NCBI RefSeq assembly: GCF_900177425.1
Contig: NZ_LT840184.1
Coordinates: forward strand, 2,876,010-2,940,009
Source: Paenibacillus uliginis N3/975
Lineage (GTDB): Bacteria > Bacillota > Bacilli > Paenibacillales > Paenibacillaceae
Direction of reading: 5' to 3'
DNA: 64,000 nt
Part shown: positions 1 through 9,570 of the stretch, piece by piece
Position numbering within the stretch: position 1 is the first letter of the stretch
Layout: every line of letters begins with the position of its first letter
Position numbers and translations under genes: made by a program
The notes under the pieces: model-generated
Database searches by the model: none
Seen by the model: the letters and a program-made list of their open reading frames with translations, nothing else
What the model was told of the DNA's origin: nothing

Positions 1-40
1 TATCCCTAGTAAAACTGGTAACTATCCTTTGCACGGTTTG

Positions 41-61
41 GACCCTACTTAAGTAGGAGTC
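41..61. promoter_or_regulatory. Palindromic operator-like site
   Basis: A perfect 14-bp palindrome CCTACTTAAGTAGG sits at 44-57, with GAC and GTC extending it to 41-61. Read on the plus strand, TTGGAC and TACGTT flank it 19 bp apart, the spacing of MerR-family promoters, but both boxes are poor matches. The gene it serves may lie left of the window. Role is inference only. Confidence 0.25.
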
Positions 62-78
62 ATACGTTGTTCTTCTGG

Positions 79-978
79 TCATAGTTCCCCCCTCAGGCGC
101 TTTACATCTTCTCTTGGTGGAAAACCAAACATACGGGAATATTCGCGACTGAATTGCGATGGACTTTCATAACCTACCTGGAAAGCGACATCAGCAGCAT
201 CTGTTGACTCCGACAATAACAGGCGCCGGGCTTCCTGGAGTCTCAGTTGTTTTTGGAACTGAATCGGGCTCATAGCGGTTACCTCTTTAAAGTGCCTGTG
301 AAGTGAGGCAGCACTCATATTTGCTATTTCTGCAAGCTTTTCAATCCGAAAAGACCTGTCATAGTTATTCGTAATTTGGTCGATTACGTCTCTAATACGA
401 TTGGTAGAGCTTCCTTCTAATGCAATCTGTACCAGCACATTCCCATGCCGCCCTTGCAGAACCCTATAGAGAATTTCCTTCGTAAAAAGAGGAGCAAGTA
501 ACGGAATATCCTTCGGATTGTCTAACAAACGAGCTAATCTGATTACAGCATCTAGCATTGATAACTCTGTCGGGCTGACAAACATGGCTCGATTAGCATT
601 CTCTTTCTTTCCAACTCGAATTTCAGAATCACGTAGAACTTCTAAGATTTGACTCGGTGTAAATACAAGATTGAGAGCCAAATACGGAACCTCTGAAGAA
701 GCTTCCACAATTTGCGCCGTAACCGGCAGATCAACCGATGCAACAAGGTAATCGGCTGGACTGTACCTAAACCGCTCCTGTGACAGCCATACCTCCTTCG
801 CACCTTGAACGATGATGCATATAGAAGGCTTGTAGACACTGTGCTTTGGACCGGTAATATTAGAGCGGCGAATAAAAAATAAAGATGGAATCGCAGTTGC
901 GTTAACACCTTCCTGACTTGAATAACACTCTATGAGTTTAGCAAGCTCTTCTTGCTGTTTATACATTGGTTCAGACAT
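79..978 (-). CDS. AraC family transcriptional regulator (AraC_N type)
   Basis: A 299-residue one-component regulator. The first ~190 residues fit the AraC_N effector domain, including a stretch around VYKPSICIIVQGAKEVWLS that is typical of it. The last ~100 residues hold two helix-turn-helix motifs of the AraC/XylS type (LAEIANMSAASLHRHFK, then VAFQVGYESPSQFSREYSRMFG), ending in the usual FGFPPREDVKRLRG. The ATG start follows TAAGGAGGATCTT. It points away from the efflux pump at 1325, so the 300-bp gap between them probably holds divergent promoters and the regulator may control that pump. The ligand is unknown. Confidence 0.9.
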   Translation of the reverse strand: MSEPMYKQQEELAKLIECYSSQEGVNATAIPSLFFIRRSNITGPKHSVYKPSICIIVQGAKEVWLSQERFRYSPADYLVASVDLPVTAQIVEASSEVPYLALNLVFTPSQILEVLRDSEIRVGKKENANRAMFVSPTELSMLDAVIRLARLLDNPKDIPLLAPLFTKEILYRVLQGRHGNVLVQIALEGSSTNRIRDVIDQITNNYDRSFRIEKLAEIANMSAASLHRHFKEVTAMSPIQFQKQLRLQEARRLLLSESTDAADVAFQVGYESPSQFSREYSRMFGFPPREDVKRLRGEL

Positions 979-1284
979 AAGATCCTCCTTACCCTTTTAA
1001 CTTGATAGTACCATTATAATGTTTATTCATCTGCGTGTAGATGGCTGTGAGAGGATTAGGCAATCATTTGCGACAAATTGGGTATCGGTTGCTTTTTCAT
1101 TTGTTGCATAATTAGAGAACACGTTGACGTAAATGGTATCAGGGTTTCACACTTTGAAGTGAGGTGGAATTATGATGCAAATTCGTTTTCGGTTCTTTTA
1201 TCTGGCTGTTTTTATAAATCTTGAATAAATCATAATGACCTGTCGTTAAGCGCGACCATTGCGAGCGCTGAGGAGGAAATAATT
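979..1284. other. Divergent intergenic region
   Basis: This gap separates the leftward AraC regulator from the rightward efflux gene. It must hold promoters for both. I see no clear paired -35/-10 boxes or long inverted repeat, and no convincing reading frame. Confidence 0.4.
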
Positions 1285-1324
1285 ATGTATAATCGAATAA
1301 AAAACCTGTTTGCGATAAAAGGTT

Positions 1325-2503
1325 ATGGTTTATTCGTCATTTGTACTGCTGGTTGGTGTGGGAATTTCTATTACGCAGCCATATCTATCCTTGTATGCCA
1401 CTGAAGATTTGGGAATGAGTGCGGGAGCCTTTGGGGTGTTCATCGCAGTAAGTTCATTAAGCGGAGTAGTGGTCAACTCGCTAATTGTTAAGCGATCGGA
1501 TAGCGGATTGGATCGAAAATGGTTGATTATTTTAGCAATGCTTTCATCTGCTCTAGGGTATGCTTCATATTTAGTTTTTGATAACTTCATTATTCTGTTG
1601 ATTGTCATCACTATTTTTAATGGATACGGGGCTTCTGCCATGCCGCAAATCTACGCCTACGCACAGGAGTCGGCAATTGAAAGCCAAACGAGTGATAGGA
1701 CTTTTGCGATGTCAACATTACGTTCTCTGGTATCACTGGGATTCCTGATAGGACCGTTAGTCGGTACACTCATTTTGGGATTACTTGGATACAGGGGGCT
1801 TTTTCTAGGGACATCCGCCATCTATCTTACAATTGCTTCACTTATATTCTTGTTTCTGCAAAAACGAAAAACTGTTCAAGGCAATGACAAAAAGAGAAAA
1901 AGCAAGGCCACCTCATCGCTTAAAAACAGGCAAATCATGCAGCCGCTTATCGCCTTTACCTTACTATTTGCGGTCAATGCTATTAATGGAATCAACACGC
2001 CGTTGTTTATAATAAATGAACTCCAAGGTACACATATGGATGTCGGTTTAGTCGTTAGTATTTCTGCTGGCTTGGAAATTCCCATAATGCTTACATTAGG
2101 TGCACTGGGCAGAAAAATATCAAACCATTCATTAATGATCATTGGATGTTTTGTGGCTCTTATCTATTACAGCATCTTAAGTATATCGACCGATTCCTGG
2201 CAACTTATCGCTGCGCAGCTTCTGCAGGCAACGTATGTAGCTATTGTCATGGGTAATGGACTAAGTTATTTCACGGATTTATTACCTGATTCACCAGGGC
2301 TATCCACCACGATCTATTACAATGGGTCCATCATTGGAAGACTAGTCGGAAATATGGGTGGCGGTATCATTGCCCAGTTTGTAGGATTTCGTCATGTTTA
2401 TTGGGCCTGTCTCGCCATTGTGATTTTCTCGTTGTTTATCTTATGGAGAACAAAACCTCATAGGGAAAGCGAAGCAGCAACAGGGCACACTGGGTCCGTG
2501 TAG
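1325..2503 (+). CDS. MFS sugar/drug efflux transporter (SetA-like), N-terminus frameshifted
   Basis: A twelve-helix major facilitator transporter resembling the SetA/SetB sugar efflux family, with the family-like GVGISITQPYLSLYATEDLG start and an LSGVVVNSLIVKRSD loop after helix 2. The open frame begins at an ATG at 1325 that has no ribosome binding site. A well-placed AGGAGG lies at 1270-1276 before an ATG at 1285, and that frame reads MYNRIKNLFAIKGYGLFVIC before it diverges. Removing one base near 1336-1342 joins the two frames into an expected N-terminus. The gene is therefore probably 1285-2503 with a +1 frameshift, real or a sequencing error. The substrate is unknown. Confidence 0.8.
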   Translation: MVYSSFVLLVGVGISITQPYLSLYATEDLGMSAGAFGVFIAVSSLSGVVVNSLIVKRSDSGLDRKWLIILAMLSSALGYASYLVFDNFIILLIVITIFNGYGASAMPQIYAYAQESAIESQTSDRTFAMSTLRSLVSLGFLIGPLVGTLILGLLGYRGLFLGTSAIYLTIASLIFLFLQKRKTVQGNDKKRKSKATSSLKNRQIMQPLIAFTLLFAVNAINGINTPLFIINELQGTHMDVGLVVSISAGLEIPIMLTLGALGRKISNHSLMIIGCFVALIYYSILSISTDSWQLIAAQLLQATYVAIVMGNGLSYFTDLLPDSPGLSTTIYYNGSIIGRLVGNMGGGIIAQFVGFRHVYWACLAIVIFSLFILWRTKPHRESEAATGHTGSV

Positions 2504-2672
2504 TATGTAATCCACACGACCATTTCAAGCTACTGCAAATTTAACTAGGATGGATTTTCTTCCAGACTTTGTACTGCATGAGGCTGTTTCCGTAAATGAG
2601 GAACGGATAGATCTTAGTGCAGTTTAATATGCAGCTTATATTGAGAGTGGACAACAACATATACACATAGGG

Positions 2673-2697
2673 ACCGCGTAGATGCGCGGTTTTATTT
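2673..2697 (+). terminator. Rho-independent terminator
   Basis: The stem ACCGCG/CGCGGT (2673-2678 with 2685-2690) has a six-base loop and is followed by TTTATTTG. It probably ends transcription of the efflux gene. The rest of 2504-2869 shows no convincing gene. Confidence 0.6.
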
Positions 2698-2869
2698 GTT
2701 TAAGGATATCCGAATTACTCAATCAAACCAAGTGCAAACCGACCAGCGAATCCGACGATAGGTCTGCAAATATTTGACGGCAGCATCAGCAAGCTGATCT
2801 GTCGGAACAGTAAAGCAGGATAGTGGCAGGATACTTAACGACTCATTAGGGCACCAGAGCCATGCTCAT

Positions 2870-3808
2870 TTATAATTTTTGATAGTGATTTAAGAGATTC
2901 TCTATTTTATCTTGGATAATTTGTTTTAATGAATCAGGCTTCACTGATATAACATAATTACCATATCTCATAAAATAGTTAGCTATAAACTCCTCTTCTC
3001 CTAGATTATAGAATCCCTTAATAACTGTTTTATTACCATTTTCTATTTTCATAGAAGGATAATGTTCTTTATAAAAAAGATCCTTTACTTGTTCTAAAAT
3101 CTCTACTTCAAAGTCAATACTCTTCTCAGATTGATACATTTCTAATGAACGACTAACGAGTTCATCTATAGAAAAGTGAGATTTGATTTCCTCTTCTTCT
3201 ATAAAGGTTATTCTATCGCATCTGAAAACTCTATATTGATTCGTATTTAACTCTATTCCTGTAGCATACCATTGACCAAACTTAGCGGAAATTTTGAAAA
3301 ATTGAACATGGTAACTTTTTGTCTGATTATTTTTAACATATTGAATCTTACAGTTACTCTCATTAAGAATGCTTTTTAGAATTCCATCTAAAAAACGACT
3401 AACATTATTATGCTGATATATTTCAAACTGTAGGACTTTTTTCATTTTGTGAATCTGTTCTATTTGTTTTTTAGAAAGACAGTCTTCAAACTTTTCATTT
3501 AGTTTATTAACACTTAAATGAAATGGTGTTGATTGATAAGATTCTAACGTCAACATCGCAAAGTACAGAGCATACACTTCATCTATCGTAAAAATAATGG
3601 GGGATAACAATCTATTTTTTAAGATGCCATATCGTCCATGTCTGCCATGTTCCGCAAAAATAGGCATACCTAATTGTTCTAATGAACTAATATCACGTAG
3701 AGCTGTACTTTTTGAAATATTGTATTTATCCATTAGGTCATGTAAATTAAAGAACTCTCGACTATTTAAGTATCTTATCATGTCATTTAATCTTTCTGAT
3801 TTATTCAT
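2870..3808 (-). CDS. YafY-type HTH regulator with WYL domain
   Basis: A 312-residue transcription factor. Residues ~1-60 form a DeoR/HTH_11-type winged helix (KYNISKSTALRDISSLEQLG) and are followed by the family's GRHGRYGI strand. The middle and end match a WYL ligand-sensing domain, with KFGQWYATGIELNTNQYRVFRCDRI as its core. The ATG follows AGGAG at a normal distance. It is transcribed away from the VOC gene at 3933, and the shared 124-bp gap carries a strong inverted repeat, so autoregulation and control of that neighbour are likely. Confidence 0.88.
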   Translation of the reverse strand: MNKSERLNDMIRYLNSREFFNLHDLMDKYNISKSTALRDISSLEQLGMPIFAEHGRHGRYGILKNRLLSPIIFTIDEVYALYFAMLTLESYQSTPFHLSVNKLNEKFEDCLSKKQIEQIHKMKKVLQFEIYQHNNVSRFLDGILKSILNESNCKIQYVKNNQTKSYHVQFFKISAKFGQWYATGIELNTNQYRVFRCDRITFIEEEEIKSHFSIDELVSRSLEMYQSEKSIDFEVEILEQVKDLFYKEHYPSMKIENGNKTVIKGFYNLGEEEFIANYFMRYGNYVISVKPDSLKQIIQDKIENLLNHYQKL

Positions 3809-3825
3809 AATTAAATCTCCTCATT

Positions 3826-3850
3826 AAAGGTGTCATACTTTGATACCTTT
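3826..3850. promoter_or_regulatory. Inverted-repeat operator between WYL regulator and VOC gene
   Basis: AAAGGTGTCA (3826-3835) and TGATACCTTT (3841-3850) form an inverted repeat matching at nine of ten positions around a 5-bp spacer. It lies 18 bp upstream of the regulator's start codon, where bound protein could block its own transcription. Assignment to the WYL regulator is inference. Confidence 0.5.
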
Positions 3851-3932
3851 ATCTATTATGATGAGTTCAAGGTCATATATCAAATTTATAAGATACATAC
3901 CTAAAATCATTATATAAAAGGAGATTGATACC

Positions 3933-4382
3933 ATGAGTGCAACACTAGAAGTAGCTATTTTCTTATCCATGAACGGAAAAGCACAAGAAGCTATACATTT
4001 TTACAAAAAGCATTTTAACGCAGAGGAATTGTTACTTGTTACCTATGAAGACATGGAAAAACGTGAAAGCTCATTGCAGCTTACTGATGAAAATAAGAAT
4101 TATATTTCTCACTCTGTCTTATTAATCGGAAGAACAAAAGTAATGATAGCGGAATATACAATGAATATCAGCGAAGAATATACAGTTGGGAATAACACTT
4201 CATTATGTATTCAAAGTGCTGACTTAGAAGAAATTGAACATTTTTATAATAGCTTAATTACAGATGATAGAGTGAAAATCATTGTTCCTTTATCTAATAA
4301 TGTGTTCAGCAAAGCATACGGTATTATAGAAGACCCGTTCGGTATTCAAATACAATTAATGTTTGACCATAGATTACAATAA
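3933..4382 (+). CDS. VOC family protein (PhnB-like)
   Basis: A 149-residue small protein of the vicinal oxygen chelate/glyoxalase fold, subgroup PhnB/3-demethylubiquinone methyltransferase-like. It shows the opening FLSMNGKAQEAIHFYKKHF and the closing IIEDPFGIQIQLM that mark these proteins. The ATG follows AAAAGGAGATTGATACC. It diverges from the WYL regulator, which probably controls it. Members of this group are often unlinked to any proven reaction, so no substrate is proposed. Confidence 0.85.
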   Translation: MSATLEVAIFLSMNGKAQEAIHFYKKHFNAEELLLVTYEDMEKRESSLQLTDENKNYISHSVLLIGRTKVMIAEYTMNISEEYTVGNNTSLCIQSADLEEIEHFYNSLITDDRVKIIVPLSNNVFSKAYGIIEDPFGIQIQLMFDHRLQ

Positions 4383-4480
4383 AAAAATGTGCATTCCATA
4401 CTTCAATTGGTATCGAATAAAACCTGGTTTATAATGTATGCAGGGAGTCACAAGAAGTAATTGGATGGGAGGTCGTAGAA

Positions 4481-5302
4481 ATGGAAAAGACAAGATCCAT
4501 ACAAATGGTTACAGATTTTAAAGAGCTTCACTCAAATTTCTTTATTTTGCCCAATGCATGGGATGCGGCGAGTGCTAAAATTTTCGAGCAGTGTGGCTTC
4601 AAAGCGATAGGCACGACCAGTGCAGGCATCGCCGTCTCCCACGGATATTCGGACCGGAACATGCCGTTTGATACGATGCTGGCTGTAGTCCGTAAGATCG
4701 TTCAGGCCGTCAACATTCCGGTTACCGTGGATATAGAAGACGGCTATGGGGAGACCCCAGAGGAAGTCGCGGAGTCAGTTAGACAGGTGATCAAGGTAGG
4801 AGCGGTGGGGATCAACCTCGAAGACGCCACCATGGACCCGCAAGCGCCGTTGTATGATATTCAGGTTCAGCAAAAAAAAATAGCCGCCATCCGGCAGCTT
4901 GGGGATCGCATAGGTTTTCCTATTTTTATCAATGCCCGGACCGATCCATATTGGATCAAGCATGTGACTTCTTCCGGGAGGCTCGAAGAAACGGTAAAAC
5001 GGGCACATGCCTACCAGGAAGCAGGGGCAGATTGTATTTTTGTCCCCGGAATCAGGGAAATTTCCGACATCCGGACACTCCGTAAAGAAATAAGCGGTCC
5101 GATAAATGTATTGGCTGGGCCTGAGCTGCCTCCCGCACATGAACTTGAGGCACTCGGGATCCAGCGAATCAGCACCGGCTCAGGACCTTTTCGTGCGACA
5201 GTATCGCTGCTACACCGCATCGGCCAAGAAATGTTGGAAAGGGGCACCTTTGAGCAAATGACCTCAAAAGTTCTTTCTTATGACGATTTATCACAGCTCT
5301 GA
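4481..5302 (+). CDS. Isocitrate lyase/PEP mutase family protein
   Basis: A 273-residue TIM-barrel enzyme of the isocitrate lyase/phosphoenolpyruvate mutase superfamily. Visible hallmarks are PNAWDAASAKIFEQCGFKA near the start, the metal-binding DIEDGYG, VGINLEDA, and the substrate-contact FINARTDPYW. Such enzymes cleave or form C-C or P-C bonds next to a carboxylate. This short, stand-alone subgroup is common in Firmicutes and its members usually have no assigned reaction. The start is preceded by GGGAGGTCGTAGAA. It is a single-gene unit followed by a divergently unrelated AraC regulator on the same strand. Confidence 0.87.
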   Translation: MEKTRSIQMVTDFKELHSNFFILPNAWDAASAKIFEQCGFKAIGTTSAGIAVSHGYSDRNMPFDTMLAVVRKIVQAVNIPVTVDIEDGYGETPEEVAESVRQVIKVGAVGINLEDATMDPQAPLYDIQVQQKKIAAIRQLGDRIGFPIFINARTDPYWIKHVTSSGRLEETVKRAHAYQEAGADCIFVPGIREISDIRTLRKEISGPINVLAGPELPPAHELEALGIQRISTGSGPFRATVSLLHRIGQEMLERGTFEQMTSKVLSYDDLSQL

Positions 5303-5422
5303 CAGGCTTAACAGGGTTTTGGACAATCAACTCTCCTGTCGGTCGGACTCTGTGCTAAACTTGTACGTACGCATCAGGCATTAGCCTGCCTGATCCAGTT
5401 TATCTAATTTGGAGGCTAGTAA

Positions 5423-6229
5423 ATGGCTGATGTGACCTTTTACCGTGACGAAGCGCTGCCTTTTCTGGAGGCGAAGCGATGCCATAAGAGTGATCTGGCG
5501 TATCAGAAGCATTTTCACGAGGAGTATTCCATCGGTTTAATCGATGAAGGCGAAACACAGGCATGGTGTGATGGCATCTTGTGGCGCGTTGAGGCGGGAC
5601 GAATGATCAGCTTTCCACCGCTCATGTTCCACGCTTGTCAGCCTGCGGAAGATGCGCAATGGAAATACAAAATGCTGTTCATTAAACCGGAATGGCTCGC
5701 TCATCTTGAAATGCCCGATATCAACCAGCTTCATATTCCTTTCTTGCTCGAAAATGGGAAGAATGAAGCCTGTAGCAAGCTGCTTAATCGTATCATGGAG
5801 GCACTGACCCGGAGCGGTTCACCACTCGAAATCGAAACTGCGTTAATCGAACTGGTGCACAAGCTCGTAAACAAGCATGCGTCCGATCTGACACATGAGC
5901 CTTATGGCATACTGGAACCGAAGTACGTCAATCTGCTGAAGGAATATATCCATGCACATTATACCGATCGGATTACACTAGACACGCTTGAGCAGGAAGC
6001 CGGGATCAGCCGATATCATCTCATTCGCATGTTCAAGAAAAGCACACATGTACCGCCTCATGTGTATCAAAATCTACTGCGTATCAATCATGCTAAGAAA
6101 GAATTGAAAAATCGGCGGCCCATTGCCGAAATTGCTGTAGACACCGGCTTCTATGATCAGAGCCATTTTTCGAAAGCCTTTGCCAAAATCGTCGGGGCAA
6201 CACCTCAAACTTATGCCATGTCCGTATAG
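5423..6229 (+). CDS. AraC family transcriptional regulator with cupin sensor
   Basis: A 268-residue AraC regulator. The N-terminal ~110 residues form a cupin (AraC_binding type: HKSDLAYQKHFHEEYSIGLI, then MISFPPLMFHACQP), the common sensor of small effectors. The C-terminal ~100 residues hold two HTH units (LEQEAGISRYHLIRMFKKS, IAVDTGFYDQSHFSKAFAK) and end GATPQTYAMSV. The ATG follows GGAGGCTAGTAA. In many genomes this subgroup sits beside an amino-acid exporter; here its downstream neighbour is a proline dehydrogenase, so a role in amino-acid use is possible but unproven. Confidence 0.88.
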   Translation: MADVTFYRDEALPFLEAKRCHKSDLAYQKHFHEEYSIGLIDEGETQAWCDGILWRVEAGRMISFPPLMFHACQPAEDAQWKYKMLFIKPEWLAHLEMPDINQLHIPFLLENGKNEACSKLLNRIMEALTRSGSPLEIETALIELVHKLVNKHASDLTHEPYGILEPKYVNLLKEYIHAHYTDRITLDTLEQEAGISRYHLIRMFKKSTHVPPHVYQNLLRINHAKKELKNRRPIAEIAVDTGFYDQSHFSKAFAKIVGATPQTYAMSV

Positions 6230-6307
6230 ATAGGCGCAATTTTTTACAATCCACTCCTCCTGTCCTATTGTACATTGGATTTTAAAGACAAGAGGAGGGA
6301 CCACTTG

Positions 6308-7279
6308 ATGGTGACAACGACTAATTTGGAAAAAAAATTTGCCGAGGCGATGAAATCCATAGCCCGCCGAGCTGATTTGAAGACTTATGTCGAGCAGACG
6401 CCGGCTATCTACCAGCTACTTCAGCGTGCGGCAGCAAAGTATGTGACGGGGGAGGAACGGCAGGATGGTCTTGAGGCAGGACGCCAGCTGGCTGATAAAG
6501 GGTACGCCATCTCGCTTGAATATATCGGCGAAAATACGACAGATATTCAAGCTTGCGAAGCGGCGGCACTGGAGCTGTCGCTGCTCATTCATGCTTTGGC
6601 AGAGCGTGGAATACCGGCTCGTATTTCGTTCGACCTTTCCCACATCGGCTTATCGCTAGACGGCGAGCTGGCATATAAGCAGCTGACAGTACTTGCCGCG
6701 CAAGCCCAGCAGGCCGGTATCGAGTTGTTTGTCAGCATGGAAGAATCAGCCAAGACCGACGCGATACTTTCGATCTGTGCAAGAGCGACAGCCGCATATG
6801 CGAACATCGGCATTACGCTACAGGCACAATTGAACCGGACGGCTCAGGACTTGAACGGCTTACAACCCATCCTTGGACGGATCCGCATCGTGAAAGGGGC
6901 GTACCAAGAGCCGGAGCAGCTCGCGATACCGCGTTCATCCGCCCTAAATGAGCGATATGTGCAGCTTGTGGAGCAGGCCATCCGCATAGGCCATCGTGTA
7001 TCGATCGCCACCCATGATGAGTCTATCGTTGATGAGGTCATCAAGCGGGGATGGATCCATGAGCCGGGCGTTGAGTTCGAGCTGTTATACGGGATTCGAC
7101 CTGATTTGAGCAGCCAATTGAAGAAGGCGGGGTATCCTGTTCGCATTTATTTAACGTATGGCCGTGAATGGTATTTGTATCTATGCCACCGGATCGCCGA
7201 ATATCCGTCTAATCTATTCCAAGCGATTCTCGACATCACGGACGCCGGAAAGGTTGATCCCGTGCTGGATTATGAATAA
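6308..7279 (+). CDS. Proline dehydrogenase
   Basis: A flavin-dependent TIM-barrel enzyme that oxidises L-proline to pyrroline-5-carboxylate, the first step of proline breakdown. Family motifs are present in order: FDLSHIGLSLD, IRIVKGAYQEP, IATHDESIVDEV, EFELLYGIRPDL and AGYPVRIYLTYG before REWYLYLCHR, which should bind the substrate carboxylate. I choose the ATG at 6308 (323 residues) because AAGAGGAGGGA lies seven bases before it; an in-frame ATG at 6275 has no such site. No pyrroline-5-carboxylate dehydrogenase gene is adjacent, so the second step must be encoded elsewhere. Confidence 0.87.
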   Translation: MVTTTNLEKKFAEAMKSIARRADLKTYVEQTPAIYQLLQRAAAKYVTGEERQDGLEAGRQLADKGYAISLEYIGENTTDIQACEAAALELSLLIHALAERGIPARISFDLSHIGLSLDGELAYKQLTVLAAQAQQAGIELFVSMEESAKTDAILSICARATAAYANIGITLQAQLNRTAQDLNGLQPILGRIRIVKGAYQEPEQLAIPRSSALNERYVQLVEQAIRIGHRVSIATHDESIVDEVIKRGWIHEPGVEFELLYGIRPDLSSQLKKAGYPVRIYLTYGREWYLYLCHRIAEYPSNLFQAILDITDAGKVDPVLDYE

Positions 7280-7374
7280 GAGTCTGAGCCGCTGGGTCTT
7301 ATCAAGAATCATGCATTGAAAATGCAGTTCTGCGAAAGTGAGTTACTAACTAATTCAAAAGGATATTACATTAA

Positions 7375-7812
7375 ATGAATTTAACCCTTACTGATGTAGA
7401 TAAGAATAACTATGAAGATGTTTGTGACCTAACTGTAGCTGATAACCAGCATGAATATGTAGCAGACAATACGTGGTCACTCGTTGAGTCAAAATTTAAC
7501 CCCTCATATCAAACACGTGCAATTTGTTTAGAAGGCAAGCCTGTCGGATTTTTCATGTGGGTGCCTGAGACAAAACGAAGAATATCGATTTGGCGATTTA
7601 TGGTGGATCAGAACTATCAAAACAAAGGTATCGGGCGCAAAGCTTTGCTGCTGGCCATTGATGAAATTAAGCGGACAGATGGATTAGAAGAGATCGAGAT
7701 CTGTTACAACCCAAATAATCCTGTAGCGAAAGACTTTTACGCCAGCTTTGGTTTCGTTGAAGTCGGTATGGACGAAGACGGTGAAGATATGTTAGCAATT
7801 ATTAAAATTTAA
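7375..7812 (+). CDS. GNAT family N-acetyltransferase (polyamine acetyltransferase-like)
   Basis: A 145-residue acetyl-CoA-dependent acetyltransferase. The CoA-binding loop reads QNKGIGRKAL, and the fold ends with NNPVAKDFYASFGFVEVG. The whole layout resembles spermine/spermidine acetyltransferases such as BltD, so a polyamine or small amine is a plausible acceptor, but this is by general likeness only. Upstream lies AAAGGATATTACATTAA, a modest ribosome binding site. It stands alone between proline dehydrogenase and a dead insertion sequence. Confidence 0.85.
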   Translation: MNLTLTDVDKNNYEDVCDLTVADNQHEYVADNTWSLVESKFNPSYQTRAICLEGKPVGFFMWVPETKRRISIWRFMVDQNYQNKGIGRKALLLAIDEIKRTDGLEEIEICYNPNNPVAKDFYASFGFVEVGMDEDGEDMLAIIKI

Positions 7813-7867
7813 CTAATTTTTGAGTAAAAGTGAGCTTCAAATTGGAAATGTACTCGTGAAGACTAAA

Positions 7868-7906
7868 AAAAGCAGCTCGTTCCTCATCCGAGGGCGGGCT
7901 GCTTTT
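7868..7906. terminator. Hairpin terminator shared by GNAT gene and transposase end
   Basis: AAAAGCAGC (7868-7876) pairs with GCTGCTTTT (7898-7906). The stem has A-runs on one side and T-runs on the other, so it could end transcription in both directions. The transposase frame stops inside it at 7884. Confidence 0.6.
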
Positions 7907-9240
7907 GCTCTGCTAGCTTCACCATTCGTTTCACATTTACAACAAACGCGGTGAGGTACGCCTGTATTTGCATGCGAAATAGACCTCGGTATTTGGCTAT
8001 TGCCATCCCGTGGAACCTCTTCATCTCTGCGTTCTTGTGTTCTATGATTGGTCTCCGCTTAATCCGCTCTTTAGACGTATCACTAAGCTCAAACTCGATC
8101 TGTTCCTTGAAATGCTCTGCAATGATACGAATCGAGTATGTCTTGCTCTTTGCTCCTGGTTTGTAACACCCTTCGCTTAGCGGACAGGTCTTACACTTCT
8201 CAACATCAAAATAAAACACAAGGGAGCGGCTGTTTCCGCTTTGCTTACTTCCTTGCATCGCTTTCCGAGTGCTGTGCTGTCCGGCAGGGCATATCACAAA
8301 ATCCGCATCTTTGTTGTATTCAAATCCTTCTTGCCGTTCTCCTCCATGATGGACAACAGGGTTTAGTGGAACGACAGGCTGAATTGTTTCTTTTTTCATC
8401 TCTGCAAGATTATCTTTGCCAGAGTAGGCGGTATCTGCAATAATTTCCGTTACGGTCATGCCATTTGCTTGAGTTTTCGACAACAGGGAGGGCAGTTGTT
8501 TTCCATCATCGCTGCTGCCGGGCGTGACTTCAACCGCTCATCTTCTACGATTTGTCTAGCAATTTGAAGCTTGTCACTAATGGCCCCTTCATGATCGGGC
8601 AGCAGTTCCTCCACGGATTCACCTAACTTAGCCAAGTAATGAAGCATAACCTTCTCTGCATCCTCTTGTTCGTTTTTTACACGAGGCATGGAAGGTAGCC
8701 TCTTCTCCAGCTTCGGATGTCGTTTGACAACCGTTCGCATAAGACGTTTAGCTGCATCCCGTAACACGTCCAAAGGTCGCTGCTTTTGACTACTTGCTTG
8801 GGTATGAGTAGCATCCAGAATAATGGTTTTACTCTTAATGAGTTCTTTCTCCACACATTGAACTCACCACTTGTTTCAACATGACTTGCACCAAGACGAT
8901 GATTCCGAAAGCGCGACAATTGCGAGGCATCTGGCAAGGAATCTTCTGGATTAACGCCAAGAAACCATTTGTACGCTAAATTCACCCGCGCTTCCTGAAC
9001 AACTCGTTCATCCGAAAGATTGTAAAGGATCTGCAAAAAGAGCAGACGAAAAAGCAGCTCAGGCTCATTAGCCGGTCTGCCGTATTATTTGCAATAGCTG
9101 TTTTCGACCAACTCATGAATGAAGCTGAAGTCTACAATGCGATGAATCTTTTGCAACAAGTGATCTTCAGGAACAAGATTATATAATTCCGCTTGGAATG
9201 ATGCAGTTAATTGTCTACCGGCATGCAACAACAGGCTCAT
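7884..9240 (-). pseudogene. IS1182 family transposase, degraded
   Basis: A DDE transposase gene broken at several points. The N-terminal part starts at an ATG at 9240 (MSLLLHAGRQLTASFQAELY) and meets an in-frame TAA where a tyrosine codon is expected before YGRPANEPELLFRLLFLQ. The frame continues to LSDERVVQEARVNLAYKWFLG and LPDASQLSRFRNHRLG near 8880, then shifts to the frame starting KELIKSKTIILDATHTQA (8854-8456), and shifts again into the C-terminal part (8483-7884: IADTAYSGKDNL, CPAGQHS, KRRPIIEHKNAEMKRFHG). With one stop and two frameshifts it cannot make an active enzyme. Confidence 0.85.
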
Positions 9241-9250
9241 CTCACTTTTA

Positions 9251-9570
9251 CTTTTCTTCCATTATACAACAAACCCAGTACCGACAAGGTACCGGGCTCC
9301 ATTTTACAGATACTGTATTCGTTTTGCAAGGCTCTCCTTACTTGGGCTTTTTTTTGTCAGAATATGTCCAGTAAAGCCCCGATTTACATAGTTAGACAAG
9401 AAACAAACTCGTTTATTAGCTAGAAAAGAAGATAATCGTCGGATTTTAGTCTATTATCCCGATAAATATAGTTGTAATAATAGAAGGAAAATTGTAGGAA
9501 ATATAGAAGTTACTATAAAACACAACTTTGTTAGCGCATACAATATATTTTTTGAAGGAGATGAGAGTGC
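9251..9570. other. Intergenic region upstream of SLH protease
   Basis: The stretch holds the IS flank, a small hairpin (GTACC/GGTAC near 9278-9293) and an AT-rich zone from 9430 that presumably contains the protease promoter. I see no supported gene. The ribosome binding site of the next gene is GAAGGAG at 9554-9560. Confidence 0.4.

Larger units (their letters stand above)
7868..9250 (-). mobile_element. Inactive IS1182-family insertion sequence
   Basis: The span covers a degenerate IS1182-type transposase gene. Exact ends are not certain. GACTAAAAAAAGC at 7861 and the reverse complement of 9346-9358 match at 12 of 13 positions and could be terminal repeats, but both are A-rich so the match may be chance. 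No target-site duplication was recognised. Confidence 0.5.

Noticed and set aside
7861..9358. Terminal inverted repeats of the IS1182 element
   Set aside because: The 12-of-13 match is almost all A-residues next to hairpin terminators, so it may be chance; ends were left approximate.
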